From Candidatus Hydrogenedentota bacterium (GTDB lineage: Bacteria > Hydrogenedentota > Hydrogenedentia > Hydrogenedentales > SLHB01): a DNA stretch of 17,390 bases. The stretch lies in NCBI GenBank assembly GCA_007118235.1, contig SKRY01000032.1, forward strand, positions 1-17,390. The letters run 5' to 3'. Below the pieces are notes generated by a model. It saw only the letters and a list, made by a program, of their open reading frames with translations. It was not told the DNA's origin and did not search any database. This document shows positions 1 to 7,270 of the stretch, piece by piece. Numbering within the stretch: position 1 is the stretch's first letter; every line of letters begins with the position of its first letter. The translations under genes were made by a program, and so were the position numbers.

Positions 1-1
1 A

Positions 2-577
2 AAACAGGAGCTTCATAGGCATCCCGAACGCATCAGGGATGAAGTAGAAGCAGTGCTGAACGCCGCCGATTTCCCTTGTGATGAGGTTGTTCTTGGATAT
101 GGGTTGTGTTCGAACGGGGTCGTGGGCATTGAAGCGCGCGGATGCCGGTTGATTATCCCCAAAGTTCACGATTGCATTGGGATGTATCTCGGCTCCCTCG
201 CGCGATACAAGGCGATGTTTGAACAACGCCCCGGAACGTACTATCTCACAACCGGCTGGATCGAGAAGGGCAAGGATCCGCTAACCACGATGCGGGAAGA
301 GTACGCCGCGCGCGTGGGCATGGCCGACGCGGAAGACGCCATGCGGGAGGAACTCCAACACTATTCCACAATCGCTTTCATCGACCTTGGGTTGCGTCCG
401 GATATGGAGCGGTTCAAGAAGATTGCCCGCGAGAACGCCGAGTATTTTGGGTTGGAGTACGTGGAAATCCAGGGAGACTGGTCGCTGCTGCGAAAGCTGG
501 TTGAGGGACCCTATGACCCATCCGAGTTCGTCATAGTGGAGCCCGGCGGGCGGGTTGAACAGAAACTGTTCTTGTAG
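2..577 (+). CDS. DUF1638 family protein, 5' end outside the window
   Basis: The reading frame is open from base 2, so the GTG at 53 is an internal valine codon and the true start lies upstream. The visible part has 191 residues. It carries the hallmarks I associate with DUF1638: an LHRHPE stretch at the very start, a GYGLCSNG motif with a conserved cysteine, and an HDCIGMYLGS motif. It is a soluble protein with no membrane segment or signal peptide visible. DUF1638 proteins are of unknown biochemical function and are frequently encoded beside corrinoid proteins and their methyltransferases. Here the next gene, 91 nt downstream on the same strand, is such a methyltransferase, which supports a role in corrinoid-dependent C1 metabolism (inference). 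The family call is fairly firm; the function is unknown. Confidence 0.85.
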   Translation, partial: KQELHRHPERIRDEVEAVLNAADFPCDEVVLGYGLCSNGVVGIEARGCRLIIPKVHDCIGMYLGSLARYKAMFEQRPGTYYLTTGWIEKGKDPLTTMREEYAARVGMADAEDAMREELQHYSTIAFIDLGLRPDMERFKKIARENAEYFGLEYVEIQGDWSLLRKLVEGPYDPSEFVIVEPGGRVEQKLFL

Positions 578-591
578 CTTCATGGGATGAT

Positions 592-624
592 GCCCTTGGC
601 GTCGTTTCACGGCCCACCAAGGGC
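592..624 (+). other. intercistronic hairpin between the DUF1638 and methyltransferase genes
   Basis: GCCCTTGG at 592-599 pairs perfectly with CCAAGGGC at 617-624, giving an 8-bp stem with a 17-nt loop. No T-run follows, so it is not a standard intrinsic terminator. It could be an RNA-processing or stability element separating the two cistrons. The ribosome binding site of the next gene lies about 30 nt further on. Confidence 0.35.
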
Positions 625-668
625 CAAGGACAGGATCAAAGAACACAACACAATAGGAGGAATTAGGT

Positions 669-1466
669 GTGGAGATAGTAGGGGAGTTAATCAACGCCAG
701 CCGAAAAGCCATCCGCCCTTTGATCGAAAATCAGGACGCGGACGGAATAATTGACGTCGCGCGCAAGCAAGTCGAGGGCGGGGCGGACTACATTGATGTG
801 AATGCGGGCGTGTTCGTGAAGAAGGAGCCCGAGTACCTGCGATGGCTCGTTGAAACCGTGCAGAGCGCGCTTGATGTGCCCTGCTGCATAGACAGCCCGA
901 GTTACGAGGCGATCGAGGAGGCGCTCAAAGCCCATAAGGGCATGCCCATGATCAACTCCATATCGCTCGAAAAGGATCGGTACGCCAACGTCATGCCGCT
1001 AGTGGAGGCCGCCGAATGCAAGGTGGTTGCGCTGTGCATGGACGACAAGGGGATGCCCGAGACGAAGGATCAGCGAATGGACATCGCCGACCGGCTGATC
1101 AACGAACTCGTACAGAAAGGCGTGAAACCGGACAACATCTACGTGGATCCGCTCGTGCAGCCCATCGGGACCGACGATCGGTACGGCGTGGAGTTTCTCG
1201 ACACCATCGAGGCGTTGAAGCGGGAGTTCCCGGAAACCCACCACATGTGCGGGCTCTCCAACATCTCGTTTGACATGCCCAAGCGGAAGTTCGTCAACCG
1301 GGTATTCATGATCATGGCCATCGCCAGGGGGCTGGACGGCGCCATACTGAACCCGACGGACACGCAGATGATGGCGTCGATCATCACGGCCGAAACGCTC
1401 ATGGGCCGGGACAAGTATTGCGAGAACTACCTCAATGCCTTCAGGCAGGGCATTGTGGATCCCTGA
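669..1466 (+). CDS. methyltetrahydrofolate:corrinoid methyltransferase (MtgA/AcsE-like, pterin-binding TIM barrel)
   Basis: This 265-residue soluble protein has the size and motif order of the single-domain pterin-binding methyltransferases (MtgA, AcsE, and the folate domain of MetH). They move a methyl group between a corrinoid protein and tetrahydrofolate. Visible motifs are an N-terminal EIVGELINAS strand, DVNAG (residues 43-47), CIDSP (73-77), NSIS (96-99), DPLVQPIG (160-167) and GLSNISFDMP (195-204). In the families I know the last motif usually reads GLSNVSFGLP, so the F-D-M-P variant is a local difference. The start is a GTG with TAGGAGG at about 654-660, 8 nt upstream. The DUF1638 partner upstream suggests a corrinoid methyl-transfer operon of which only the end is seen. 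The choice between MtgA (demethylation) and AcsE-type (Wood-Ljungdahl) function cannot be settled here. Confidence 0.9.
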   Translation: MEIVGELINASRKAIRPLIENQDADGIIDVARKQVEGGADYIDVNAGVFVKKEPEYLRWLVETVQSALDVPCCIDSPSYEAIEEALKAHKGMPMINSISLEKDRYANVMPLVEAAECKVVALCMDDKGMPETKDQRMDIADRLINELVQKGVKPDNIYVDPLVQPIGTDDRYGVEFLDTIEALKREFPETHHMCGLSNISFDMPKRKFVNRVFMIMAIARGLDGAILNPTDTQMMASIITAETLMGRDKYCENYLNAFRQGIVDP

Positions 1467-1503
1467 GCCGGGTACGGCGCTCGGTGGAGAGCATTTCCTC
1501 GAT

Positions 1504-1539
1504 AGTCCCCCTTCTTCTCCGGGAAGGGGGGCTCTTTTT
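1504..1539 (+). terminator. intrinsic terminator after the methyltransferase gene
   Basis: An 11-bp stem (1504-1514 with 1523-1533, one G-U pair) contains five consecutive C-G pairs. It has an 8-nt loop and is followed at once by CTTTTT at 1534-1539. The poly-U tract is only on the plus strand, so it ends the DUF1638/methyltransferase transcript. It sits 37 nt after the stop codon. Confidence 0.85.
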
Positions 1540-1569
1540 GGTGAAGGACGTGGTGACGGTTGACGCTAC

Positions 1570-2001
1570 TCAGAGGACGGGAACCGGCGCCCGTTGACCA
1601 GCGAAGAAGAACAAGGCGGCGATCACGAAGAAGAGGAGGCAGAACAGTCTCAGCCGGGAGTCGCTCCTATCCATCACCCATTCCCCCACAACAATCGCAA
1701 CCTGAGGAAGGAGCAGGGCAATCCCGCCCGCAATGAAGAACACCGCGCCCAACCCCCGTGCGATCGGTGGAGACGCAGTCAGTTCCCCGCGGTACACAAA
1801 GGCCGCTCCGGCCAACATGGCCAATAGCGCAATTGCGCGGACAGCCCCGTTGCGGTGGAGGCTTCGATCAATGCGGCGCACCGCCGCCGGGGAGGCGGCC
1901 CACAACAGGCCCAGGAACAAGAACAGGCCCGCAAAGCCTAGCATCACACCGTGCGCCATGGCCTCGGTTATCAGTTCGGTCTCCGCCGTTTCGCCATTCA
2001 T
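1570..2001 (-). CDS. small four-helix integral membrane protein, function unknown
   Basis: A 143-residue reading from ATG at 2001, the start I prefer. A TTG start at 2019 would add six residues but has no ribosome binding site, whereas GGAG lies 12 nt before the ATG. Four hydrophobic segments are clear in the translation: one around VMLGFAGLFLFLGLLW, one around AIALLAMLAGAAFV, one around LGAVFFIAGGIALLLPQVAIVV and one around LFCLLFFVIAALFFFAG. Charged loops lie between them. The acidic, polar N-terminus of about 15 residues has no signal-peptide character. I do not recognise the family. It stands alone on the minus strand and is convergent with the methyltransferase operon. A minus-strand promoter can be seen just upstream (2041-2070), which supports it as a real gene rather than a chance ORF. 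Confidence 0.65.
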   Translation of the reverse strand: MNGETAETELITEAMAHGVMLGFAGLFLFLGLLWAASPAAVRRIDRSLHRNGAVRAIALLAMLAGAAFVYRGELTASPPIARGLGAVFFIAGGIALLLPQVAIVVGEWVMDRSDSRLRLFCLLFFVIAALFFFAGQRAPVPVL

Positions 2002-2040
2002 TGCCTTGTCGTTCTCCAATTGGGTTAGCTAGTAGGCAGT

Positions 2041-2070
2041 ATTCTACCCCTGTTTCCCAGTCCGCTTCAA
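2041..2070 (-). promoter_or_regulatory. sigma-70-type promoter for the small membrane protein gene
   Basis: On the minus strand a -35 TTGAAG (2070-2065) and a -10 TAGAAT (2046-2041, 5 of 6 matches to TATAAT) are separated by 18 nt. Transcription would start near 2034, a short distance before either candidate start codon. Confidence 0.45.
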
Positions 2071-2187
2071 TTCGCGCATGGCCTGCTATTGGATCACGTG
2101 TCTTCACCTAAGCCGCCGCCGGGCGCATATCCCAGCGCGCATTACGGCATTACGGCATGGCGGCGGTGGTATTCGCGGGCGGTGATG

Positions 2188-2196
2188 TGCTATAAA
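2188..2196 (+). promoter_or_regulatory. possible extended -10 promoter for the NAGPA-type gene
   Basis: TGCTATAAA is an extended -10 element (TG, one base, then TATAAA) with no recognisable -35, as is usual for such promoters. It would give a leader of about 65 nt before the ATG at 2270. The rest of the 2020-2269 spacer holds a short direct repeat (ATTACGGC twice near 2140-2156) and nothing else I can name. Confidence 0.35.
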
Positions 2197-2269
2197 CATA
2201 GTATGTGTTACGGGTTGAGGTGCTTGTTCGTATTGTTCTCAACGCGGCTAACGTTCTAGGAATGGAGCC

Positions 2270-3106
2270 ATGACCAGCTTGGATTCACACCACCAGACGT
2301 GGCGCCGGTTTCTTGCGCTCCTCATGGCGGTTTTCCTCTGTCTTGCGGCTGATGTCCTGGCCACGGAGGATGCCGAGACCTGGAGCGAGCCCTATCCGGG
2401 AGTGCGGTACTTGACGGCCGAGCGAACGGAAGGGCCCAACCGGATCCATGCGCTGTTCATCGACTTGGATCATCCCGCCCCGTCGTTTACCGTGAACCGG
2501 CCGGAAGACCGGGGTATGGAGGCCAGCGAATTCGCCGAGGCGTATGACGTGGAGATCGCCGTGAATGGCGGCTTCTACGACGTGGCCAACCACAATCCCA
2601 TCGGACTCACCATGGGAGAGGGCGCGTTCTGGGAAGATAGCCGCGATTACAAGAGTTACGGATATGTGGCCTTTGGCGATGGAAACCGGGTCGAAATCTC
2701 CACCCCCGCGGAGATTCTGGATGAGCCCGAGCCGTGGATGCAACATATCGTGAGCGGAACGCCGCTGCTTATCGAGGATGGAGAGATTATCGTCGAGGAC
2801 GGCGGCAACAATCTCGCCCGTAAACATCCACGCACGGCGATCGGCTTGGACGAGGATGGCCGCACGCTTATTCTCGTGGTGGTGGATGGGCGTTGGCCGG
2901 GTCAAAGCCACGGCATGTCGCTCACGGAGCTGGCGGATCTCATGAAAGACCTGGGCGCTCACCGGGCGCTGAATCTGGACGGCGGCGGTTCAACCACCCT
3001 GTACATCCGTAACGCCGATGGCGTCGTGAACCGCCCCAGCGGGGGCTCGGAACGCGCCGTGAGCAATCTCTTGGGAGTGCGGATTGACACGAACCAAGAG
3101 GATTAG
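2270..3106 (+). CDS. exported phosphodiester glycosidase family protein (NAGPA domain, DUF2233-like)
   Basis: 278 residues. The N-terminus has a basic patch (TWRR) followed by the hydrophobic stretch FLALLMAVFLCLAADVLA, so a signal peptide probably ends near residue 31 and the protein acts outside the cytoplasm. The rest matches the NAGPA family (N-acetylglucosamine-1-phosphodiester alpha-N-acetylglucosaminidase-like): NGGFYD (99-104), a GTPLL turn (163-167), RTAIGL (188-193), VVDGR (204-208), NLDGGGST (235-242), NRPSGG (254-259) and ERAVSN (261-266). These are the conserved blocks of the fold, in the usual order. Bacterial members are thought to cleave sugar-1-phosphodiester links in surface polysaccharide or wall material; the substrate here is unknown. 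The start is ATG with AGGAATGGAG just upstream. The gene is monocistronic in appearance. Confidence 0.9.
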   Translation: MTSLDSHHQTWRRFLALLMAVFLCLAADVLATEDAETWSEPYPGVRYLTAERTEGPNRIHALFIDLDHPAPSFTVNRPEDRGMEASEFAEAYDVEIAVNGGFYDVANHNPIGLTMGEGAFWEDSRDYKSYGYVAFGDGNRVEISTPAEILDEPEPWMQHIVSGTPLLIEDGEIIVEDGGNNLARKHPRTAIGLDEDGRTLILVVVDGRWPGQSHGMSLTELADLMKDLGAHRALNLDGGGSTTLYIRNADGVVNRPSGGSERAVSNLLGVRIDTNQED

Positions 3107-3320
3107 ACAGGATTTCCAAGACTACCAAGATGTAACGGGGTTCCGCGCCTCATTGAGATAAAGGGAACCCATTATATGTGTATGAATTCCGAAGCGCTTC
3201 TTTCGAGAGTGGAGGTTAGCTGAGACATCATAAGAGCCTGGAAAGGCGCCGTTTTACCGCACGCACTGTATTGTTCTACGAATAAACTCATTCTATCCTG
3301 TTCATTTTGTAAATCCTGTC
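3106..3320 (+). repeat. dispersed inverted repeat GACAGGATTT / AAATCCTGTC in the intergenic region
   Basis: GACAGGATTT at 3106-3115, starting on the last base of the upstream stop codon, is repeated as its exact reverse complement AAATCCTGTC at 3311-3320. A second partial copy, ATCCTGTTCAT, lies just before it near 3296-3306. The surrounding sequence is more AT-rich than the neighbouring genes. Similar 'aggattt / aaatcct' repeats occur between genes in several bacterial lineages, as I recall. I see no ORF or transposon ends between the two arms. The 287-nt spacer (3107-3393) holds nothing else I can support, apart from AAGGAG at 3375-3380 ahead of the next gene. Confidence 0.4.
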
Positions 3321-3393
3321 CATTATTCCTTCCCATCCCCCCTCGGATGCGAAGCGGAAACACACGTAAACACTAAGGAGATTCGTACCTCGT

Positions 3394-4794
3394 ATGGCGG
3401 CGTTAGGTTCCCCACACCGGCCTTTGAGAGTGGCCATCATTGGAAGCGGTCCCAGCGGATTCTACGCGGCGGAAGCGTTGTTGAAGACGGATCTGCATGT
3501 AGAACTGGATATGTTCGAGCGGCTTCCCACGCCGTTTGGTCTGGTCCGCGGAGGCGTGGCGCCGGATCACCTTAAGATCAAGAAGACGGCGCGGACGTTC
3601 GAAAAGATAGCCCAACATGAGAGCTTCCGCTTCTTTGGCAACGTGACCATCGGCCGGGATCTGTCCGTGGAGGAACTCCGCCAATTCCATGATGCGGTGC
3701 TCTTCGCCTGCGGCGCCGAGTCGGATCGCAGACTGAATATCCCCGGCGAGGATCTCTGGGGCAGTCACGCCGCGACCGAGTTCGTGGGATGGTATAACGG
3801 CCACCCCGATTACCAGGATCGCGAATTTGACCTCTCCCAAGAGGCGGCCGTGGTAATTGGCCAAGGCAACGTGGCGATGGACGTGAGCCGCATTCTCGCG
3901 AAGACGGTGGACGAGTTGCGCGAGACCGACATTACGGAGAAAGCGCTTGACGCCTTGGCTGGGAGCAAGGTGAAGGAGATCTACCTTGTTGGAAGGCGCG
4001 GCCCTGTTCAAGCCGCCTTCACCCCGCCCGAAATCAAGGAAATGGGGGCCTTGGCGGATTGCGACGCTGTTGTGGATCCGCGCGATCTGGTCTTGAACGA
4101 GGCCAGCCAAACCGAACTGGATCAACCGGATCACCATCATCGCACAAAGAACATGGCCATCCTCCAAGAGTTTGCCGCGCGGGAACCCACGGGAAAGAGC
4201 CGACGCCTCAACATCCGTTTCCACCAAAGCCCAGTGAAGCTGCTGGGGACGGATCGGGTTGAAGCGGTAGTGCTCGAAAAGAATGAACTTGTCGGGCCCC
4301 CGTACAATCAAAAGGCGCGGGGAACGGGCATCCGCGAGGAACTCCCCTGTGGTCTCGTATTTCGCAGCGTCGGATACCGGGGAACGCCGATCGAAGGCGC
4401 GCCCTTTGACGAGAGCCGCGGGGTCTTTCCCAATCAAGATGGCCGTGTCACGGACGCCGAGACGATCATTCCTGGCTTGTACGCCGCCGGTTGGATCAAG
4501 CGCGGTCCGAGCGGGGTCATCGGAACCAACAAGCCCGATAGTCAGGCCACGGTCGGGTCCATCCTTGAAGACCTGACCCACCTACTGCCCTGTCCCATCC
4601 CGAGCACTCGGCGCGTGCGCGAGTTGCTGGAATCGCGCGGCGTGCGGTTTGTCACCTTCGAGGAATGGCGGCGCATTGACGAGGCCGAAATCGAACGAGG
4701 CAAGGCCAAGGGCAAGCCCCGCGAGAAGTTCACCAGCGTCGAGGAAATGCTGGAAGTAATCAATAAAGCGCCCGCCGCCACGAAGAACGCGTAA
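3394..4794 (+). CDS. fprA: ferredoxin/adrenodoxin-NADP+ reductase, FprA type
   Basis: This 466-residue flavoprotein would pass electrons between NADPH and ferredoxin through FAD. The FAD-binding motif GSGPSG is at 17-22, followed by the family block PTPFGLVRGGVAPDH (45-59). A second Rossmann motif, GQGNVAMD, is at 156-163 and binds NADP. GRRGP at 200-204 supplies the arginines expected to contact the 2'-phosphate. The C-terminal block GWIKRGPSGVIGTNK (366-380) is typical of adrenodoxin reductase and mycobacterial FprA. The length matches that family, and no ferredoxin or glutamate-synthase domain is fused. AAGGAG lies 13 nt before the ATG. The residues before LRVAIIGSGP are few, which fits this start. 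No ferredoxin gene is nearby, so the partner is unknown. Closely related glutamate synthase small subunits are less likely, since the cysteine-rich N-terminus is missing. Confidence 0.92.
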   Translation: MAALGSPHRPLRVAIIGSGPSGFYAAEALLKTDLHVELDMFERLPTPFGLVRGGVAPDHLKIKKTARTFEKIAQHESFRFFGNVTIGRDLSVEELRQFHDAVLFACGAESDRRLNIPGEDLWGSHAATEFVGWYNGHPDYQDREFDLSQEAAVVIGQGNVAMDVSRILAKTVDELRETDITEKALDALAGSKVKEIYLVGRRGPVQAAFTPPEIKEMGALADCDAVVDPRDLVLNEASQTELDQPDHHHRTKNMAILQEFAAREPTGKSRRLNIRFHQSPVKLLGTDRVEAVVLEKNELVGPPYNQKARGTGIREELPCGLVFRSVGYRGTPIEGAPFDESRGVFPNQDGRVTDAETIIPGLYAAGWIKRGPSGVIGTNKPDSQATVGSILEDLTHLLPCPIPSTRRVRELLESRGVRFVTFEEWRRIDEAEIERGKAKGKPREKFTSVEEMLEVINKAPAATKNA

Positions 4795-4858
4795 TCCCTT
4801 TTCTCACTGCCGCGGCGCTGAGCCAGCGGCCGAACCGGTGTAGGCCAAGAATCCGCCC

Positions 4859-5332
4859 ATGCTAGACGATACGAGCCGATACATGCAGTACGCCCTCAAG
4901 GAAGCCGAACGCGCGTTGGAGGAAGGGGAAGTGCCGGTGGGGTGCGTCATTGTGCACGACGGGCACATCATTGGAAAGGCTCACAATCAGCGCGAGACGC
5001 TTCAAGATCCCACCGCCCACGCCGAAATCCTGGCGATCACGCAAGCGGCGGACTATTTTAAGAGCTGGCGCCTGGAAGGGGCGAAATTGTACGTCACCTT
5101 GGAGCCCTGTCCCATGTGTGCGGGCGCCATCATTCTGTCGCGCATCGAGGAAGTGTACTTCGGCGCCCATGATCCAAAAGCGGGGGTGTGCGGGAGCCTG
5201 ATGAACCTGCTCGAGGATAGCCGTTTCAACCACCGGCCCACGGTTTACCCCGGAATACTCGCCGACGACTGCGGGAGCGTACTCACCCAGTTCTTCCGCG
5301 ATATCCGGCGTCAACAACGCAGCGCGAACTAG
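4859..5332 (+). CDS. tadA: tRNA-specific adenosine deaminase TadA
   Basis: This 157-residue cytidine-deaminase-fold enzyme converts the wobble adenosine (A34) of tRNA-Arg to inosine. The zinc site is complete: HAE at 54-56 (zinc ligand His54 and catalytic Glu56) and PCPMC at 83-87 (zinc ligands Cys84 and Cys87). The N-terminal MQYALKEAERA helix, the EVPVGCVIV strand and the DPKAGVCGS segment are characteristic of TadA rather than of other CDA-fold deaminases such as guanine deaminase. The length is standard. The ATG at 4859 has no strong Shine-Dalgarno; the next in-frame Met (residue 9) would remove part of the first helix, so I keep 4859. It lies 64 nt after the reductase gene with no obvious promoter, so co-transcription is possible. 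It converges with the bactofilin gene, with 18 nt between the stops. Confidence 0.95.
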   Translation: MLDDTSRYMQYALKEAERALEEGEVPVGCVIVHDGHIIGKAHNQRETLQDPTAHAEILAITQAADYFKSWRLEGAKLYVTLEPCPMCAGAIILSRIEEVYFGAHDPKAGVCGSLMNLLEDSRFNHRPTVYPGILADDCGSVLTQFFRDIRRQQRSAN

Positions 5333-5350
5333 AACGCCCCCGCGGAGGCC

Positions 5351-5806
5351 TTATTCGCTCTGTGGCGGGGAAGGCGGCTCCGCCGCCGGCGTTTCTTGCT
5401 CCGGGCCGCGTCCCGGCGGCAGTTCGGCAGGCGTGGACGCGGCCTCGGCGGGCGTTTTCATGATGCACTGGCCCTCGAAGACGACCCCCTCGGCGATGCT
5501 AATCCGGGGTGAGGTGATGTCTCCGATGACCGTGGCGTTGGCCATCACCTCAAGCCGTTCATGGGCGAAGACGTTTCCCTTCACCTTGCCGCTGATAATG
5601 ACGTGACTGCCAACAAGCTCCGCCGCCACCTGGCCGGATTCTTGCACTACAATAGCGCCCTCGCAGTGAACGGTTCCCGTGACTTGCCCTTCGATGCGCA
5701 CCGTTCCCGTGGAGTGGATCTCTCCCTTGACCGCCGTTCCTTGACCAATGATGGTCAAACCCTGGGCGTCCCGCGCGCGCTTCTTCCGGCGGCCTCCGTC
5801 AAGCAT
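5351..5806 (-). CDS. bactofilin (polymer-forming cytoskeletal protein)
   Basis: 151 residues. A short basic tail (GGRRKKRAR) precedes a compact repetitive core, about residues 17-115. The core has short beta-strand turns with regularly spaced glycines and valines (GQGTAVKGEI, GTVRIEGQVTGTV, KVKGNVFAHERLEV, ATVIGDI), the right-handed beta-helix of bactofilins. The C-terminal 35 residues are Pro-, Ala- and Glu-rich and likely disordered. Bactofilins self-assemble into nucleotide-independent filaments at the inner membrane and position cell-wall enzymes. The gene follows the M23 peptidase with 2 nt between stop and start. GGAAG inside the end of the peptidase gene serves as its ribosome binding site. 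This pairing is a known arrangement in which the filament recruits the peptidase for cell shape. Confidence 0.93.
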   Translation of the reverse strand: MLDGGRRKKRARDAQGLTIIGQGTAVKGEIHSTGTVRIEGQVTGTVHCEGAIVVQESGQVAAELVGSHVIISGKVKGNVFAHERLEVMANATVIGDITSPRISIAEGVVFEGQCIMKTPAEAASTPAELPPGRGPEQETPAAEPPSPPQSE

Positions 5807-5808
5807 GG

Positions 5809-6828
5809 TCAGCTTCCGAGATAGGAACTGGGATCCACGGGTTGGCCATTGCGGCGGACCTCGTAATGGATGTGAGGTCCGGTGCTTCGGCCCGTGCTGC
5901 CCACGAGACCAATAACCTCGCCACGCTCCACCTCGTCACCCGCCGACACCAGGAGTTTCTGCATGTGGCCATACAACGTGGTCTTGCCATCGCCATGGTC
6001 GATTTCCACCACGTTGCCGAAGTGACCATCGTACTCCGCCTTGAGCACCGTGCCCTGGCCCGTGGCGAGGACATTGGTTCCAGGCGGCGCGGAGAAATCG
6101 ATACCATCGTGATGCCGCAGCGTGCTGTTGAAGGGGTCTTCCCGGTAACCGAAGCCCGAGGAGATTCGCGCGTTCGGATGGTTCGTGGGCCGGATGGACG
6201 GCGTACGGGCCACTTCATTCTGCTTCTCCTCCAAGCTGTCGAGGAGATGTTGCAGGCTTTCCATGCGGAGGTTGATCTCTTGAACGATTAGGTCGGCGGA
6301 CGGCCGCGAAGCGCCATAGATAAGCGTTGGGGGGCGCGCCATCAAGGGATCCTCGTGCGCGGCGCTGGTCCGATACACGCTGGGGCCGCCCCCGCGTCCA
6401 TTATCGCCGTTGGCGTTTCCGTTGACGGGTGGCGGCACGGCCGAGGAACTGCGCGGCGGCAGCCCATGGACTTGCCGAACCTGGGACTCAAGGTCATACA
6501 GCGCGTTGAGATCCTCGGTGATGGCGTTGTCCCGCGCTTCGTACTCGGAACGAATGCGTTGCCCCAATTCGCGGAGCGCCTCGGGATCCAGCTCCCCGCC
6601 CCCACTATTGCTGTTCTCCTGAAGTTGGAGCATTTGCATCTGGCGGTTCCAGTCCGCCAAGTGTTCCATTTCCTGTTGGCTGATCTGGTGCCGTTTGAAG
6701 AAGAACGCCGAGGTGAACGTCAACAACACGAGCACGCCCACGGCGGCCCAAAGGTAGAACGCATGAAGTTGGAGCGTGCTGGTGCTGCCCTGACCCTCGG
6801 GGATGACCAGCAATGTCCACTTTTTCAT
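5809..6828 (-). CDS. membrane-anchored M23 family metallopeptidase (bactofilin partner)
   Basis: A 339-residue protein from ATG at 6828. An in-frame ATG at 6852 would add eight residues but lacks a ribosome binding site, while GGGAGG precedes 6828 by 12 nt and the MKKWT opening is usual for this group. Domain order is a short cytoplasmic N-terminus, one transmembrane helix (about 24-45), a helical region likely to form a coiled coil (50-115), a Gly/Asn/Pro-rich linker (125-165), a second short helix (about 175-210) and a C-terminal M23 domain (220-339). Zinc and catalytic residues are present: His240 and Asp244 in HHDGIDF, His288 in YGHM, and His319 with His321 in HIHYEV. It should cut peptide cross-bridges of peptidoglycan in the periplasm. 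With all catalytic histidines kept it is predicted active, unlike EnvC-type activators. Confidence 0.93.
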   Translation of the reverse strand: MKKWTLLVIPEGQGSTSTLQLHAFYLWAAVGVLVLLTFTSAFFFKRHQISQQEMEHLADWNRQMQMLQLQENSNSGGGELDPEALRELGQRIRSEYEARDNAITEDLNALYDLESQVRQVHGLPPRSSSAVPPPVNGNANGDNGRGGGPSVYRTSAAHEDPLMARPPTLIYGASRPSADLIVQEINLRMESLQHLLDSLEEKQNEVARTPSIRPTNHPNARISSGFGYREDPFNSTLRHHDGIDFSAPPGTNVLATGQGTVLKAEYDGHFGNVVEIDHGDGKTTLYGHMQKLLVSAGDEVERGEVIGLVGSTGRSTGPHIHYEVRRNGQPVDPSSYLGS

Positions 6829-6976
6829 GATAAGGAAGTTCCTCCCAGTCATGATCAGGTGAGAACGCGGCAGCTATAGAAGGATTGGGAACATGCAGCC
6901 TCTCTCCGTTCCCCTGCGGAAGGAGCCCCGCAGCCGCACGTGTCCATAATGGATTAATCGGGTGGCACTGACGCGT

Positions 6977-7002
6977 GCGAGCCCCTGCACCTAAGGGCTC
7001 GC
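6977..7002 (-). other. hairpin in the leader of the M23-bactofilin transcript
   Basis: GCGAGCCC (6977-6984) and GGGCTCGC (6995-7002) form an 8-bp stem with a 10-nt loop. It lies a few bases downstream of the predicted minus-strand transcription start, at the extreme 5' end of a leader of about 180 nt. There is no U-run on either strand, so it is not a terminator; 5'-end stabilisation is possible. Confidence 0.35.
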
Positions 7003-7019
7003 CGAAAAATAGTATGCAA

Positions 7020-7048
7020 ACGATAACATGCTAGTCCGCCAATGTCAA
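7020..7048 (-). promoter_or_regulatory. sigma-70-type promoter for the M23-bactofilin operon
   Basis: On the minus strand a perfect -35 TTGACA (7048-7043) is followed after 17 nt by TATCGT (7025-7020), which matches 4 of 6 -10 positions. Transcription would begin near 7013, giving a leader of about 180 nt before the ATG at 6828. Confidence 0.55.
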
Positions 7049-7243
7049 GAAATCGATTCTCCATCGACTGGGGAACAGCGGCGCGTCCCGTGGCGGGGGG
7101 CAATACGTGGATTTAACCCGGCGGACGAAGGGCTGGTTCCGTGAGGCTTCCCGCGTTGGTCAGGCTTCGCTTCATGTACGCCAAGACGAAGGGCCCCGCT
7201 CCAGCGGGGCATCGGGGTCTGCGGCGCGCAAGTGCGGGTGGGC

Positions 7244-7270
7244 TAAAGATTCTCCGAGTGCGGCCGATAT
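7244..7270 (+). promoter_or_regulatory. sigma-28 (FliA) flagellar promoter for flgK
   Basis: TAAAGATT (7244-7251), 11 nt, then GCCGATAT (7263-7270). The sigma-28 consensus is TAAAGTTT-N11-GCCGATAA, so each half differs by one base and the spacing is exact. It lies about 80 nt before the flgK start codon in the right direction. This marks flgK as a late, FliA-controlled flagellar gene. Confidence 0.85.

Noticed and set aside
281..712. 143-codon minus-strand frame spanning the gap between the first two genes
   Set aside because: It overlaps the ends of two well-supported plus-strand genes and its product has no recognisable features.
3153..3179. TTGAGA with TATATG/TATGTG as a promoter for the reductase gene
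   Set aside because: Spacing is too short for the better -10, and the correctly spaced hexamer matches only 3 of 6 positions.
3403..4581. 392-codon open frame on the minus strand
   Set aside because: Antisense to the FprA-type reductase, which has all its cofactor motifs. No ribosome binding site or family match was seen.
7193..7210. GCCCCGCT/AGCGGGGC palindrome considered as a terminator
   Set aside because: There is no T-run on either side and the loop is only 2 nt. Its role is unclear, so it is only mentioned under the intergenic region.
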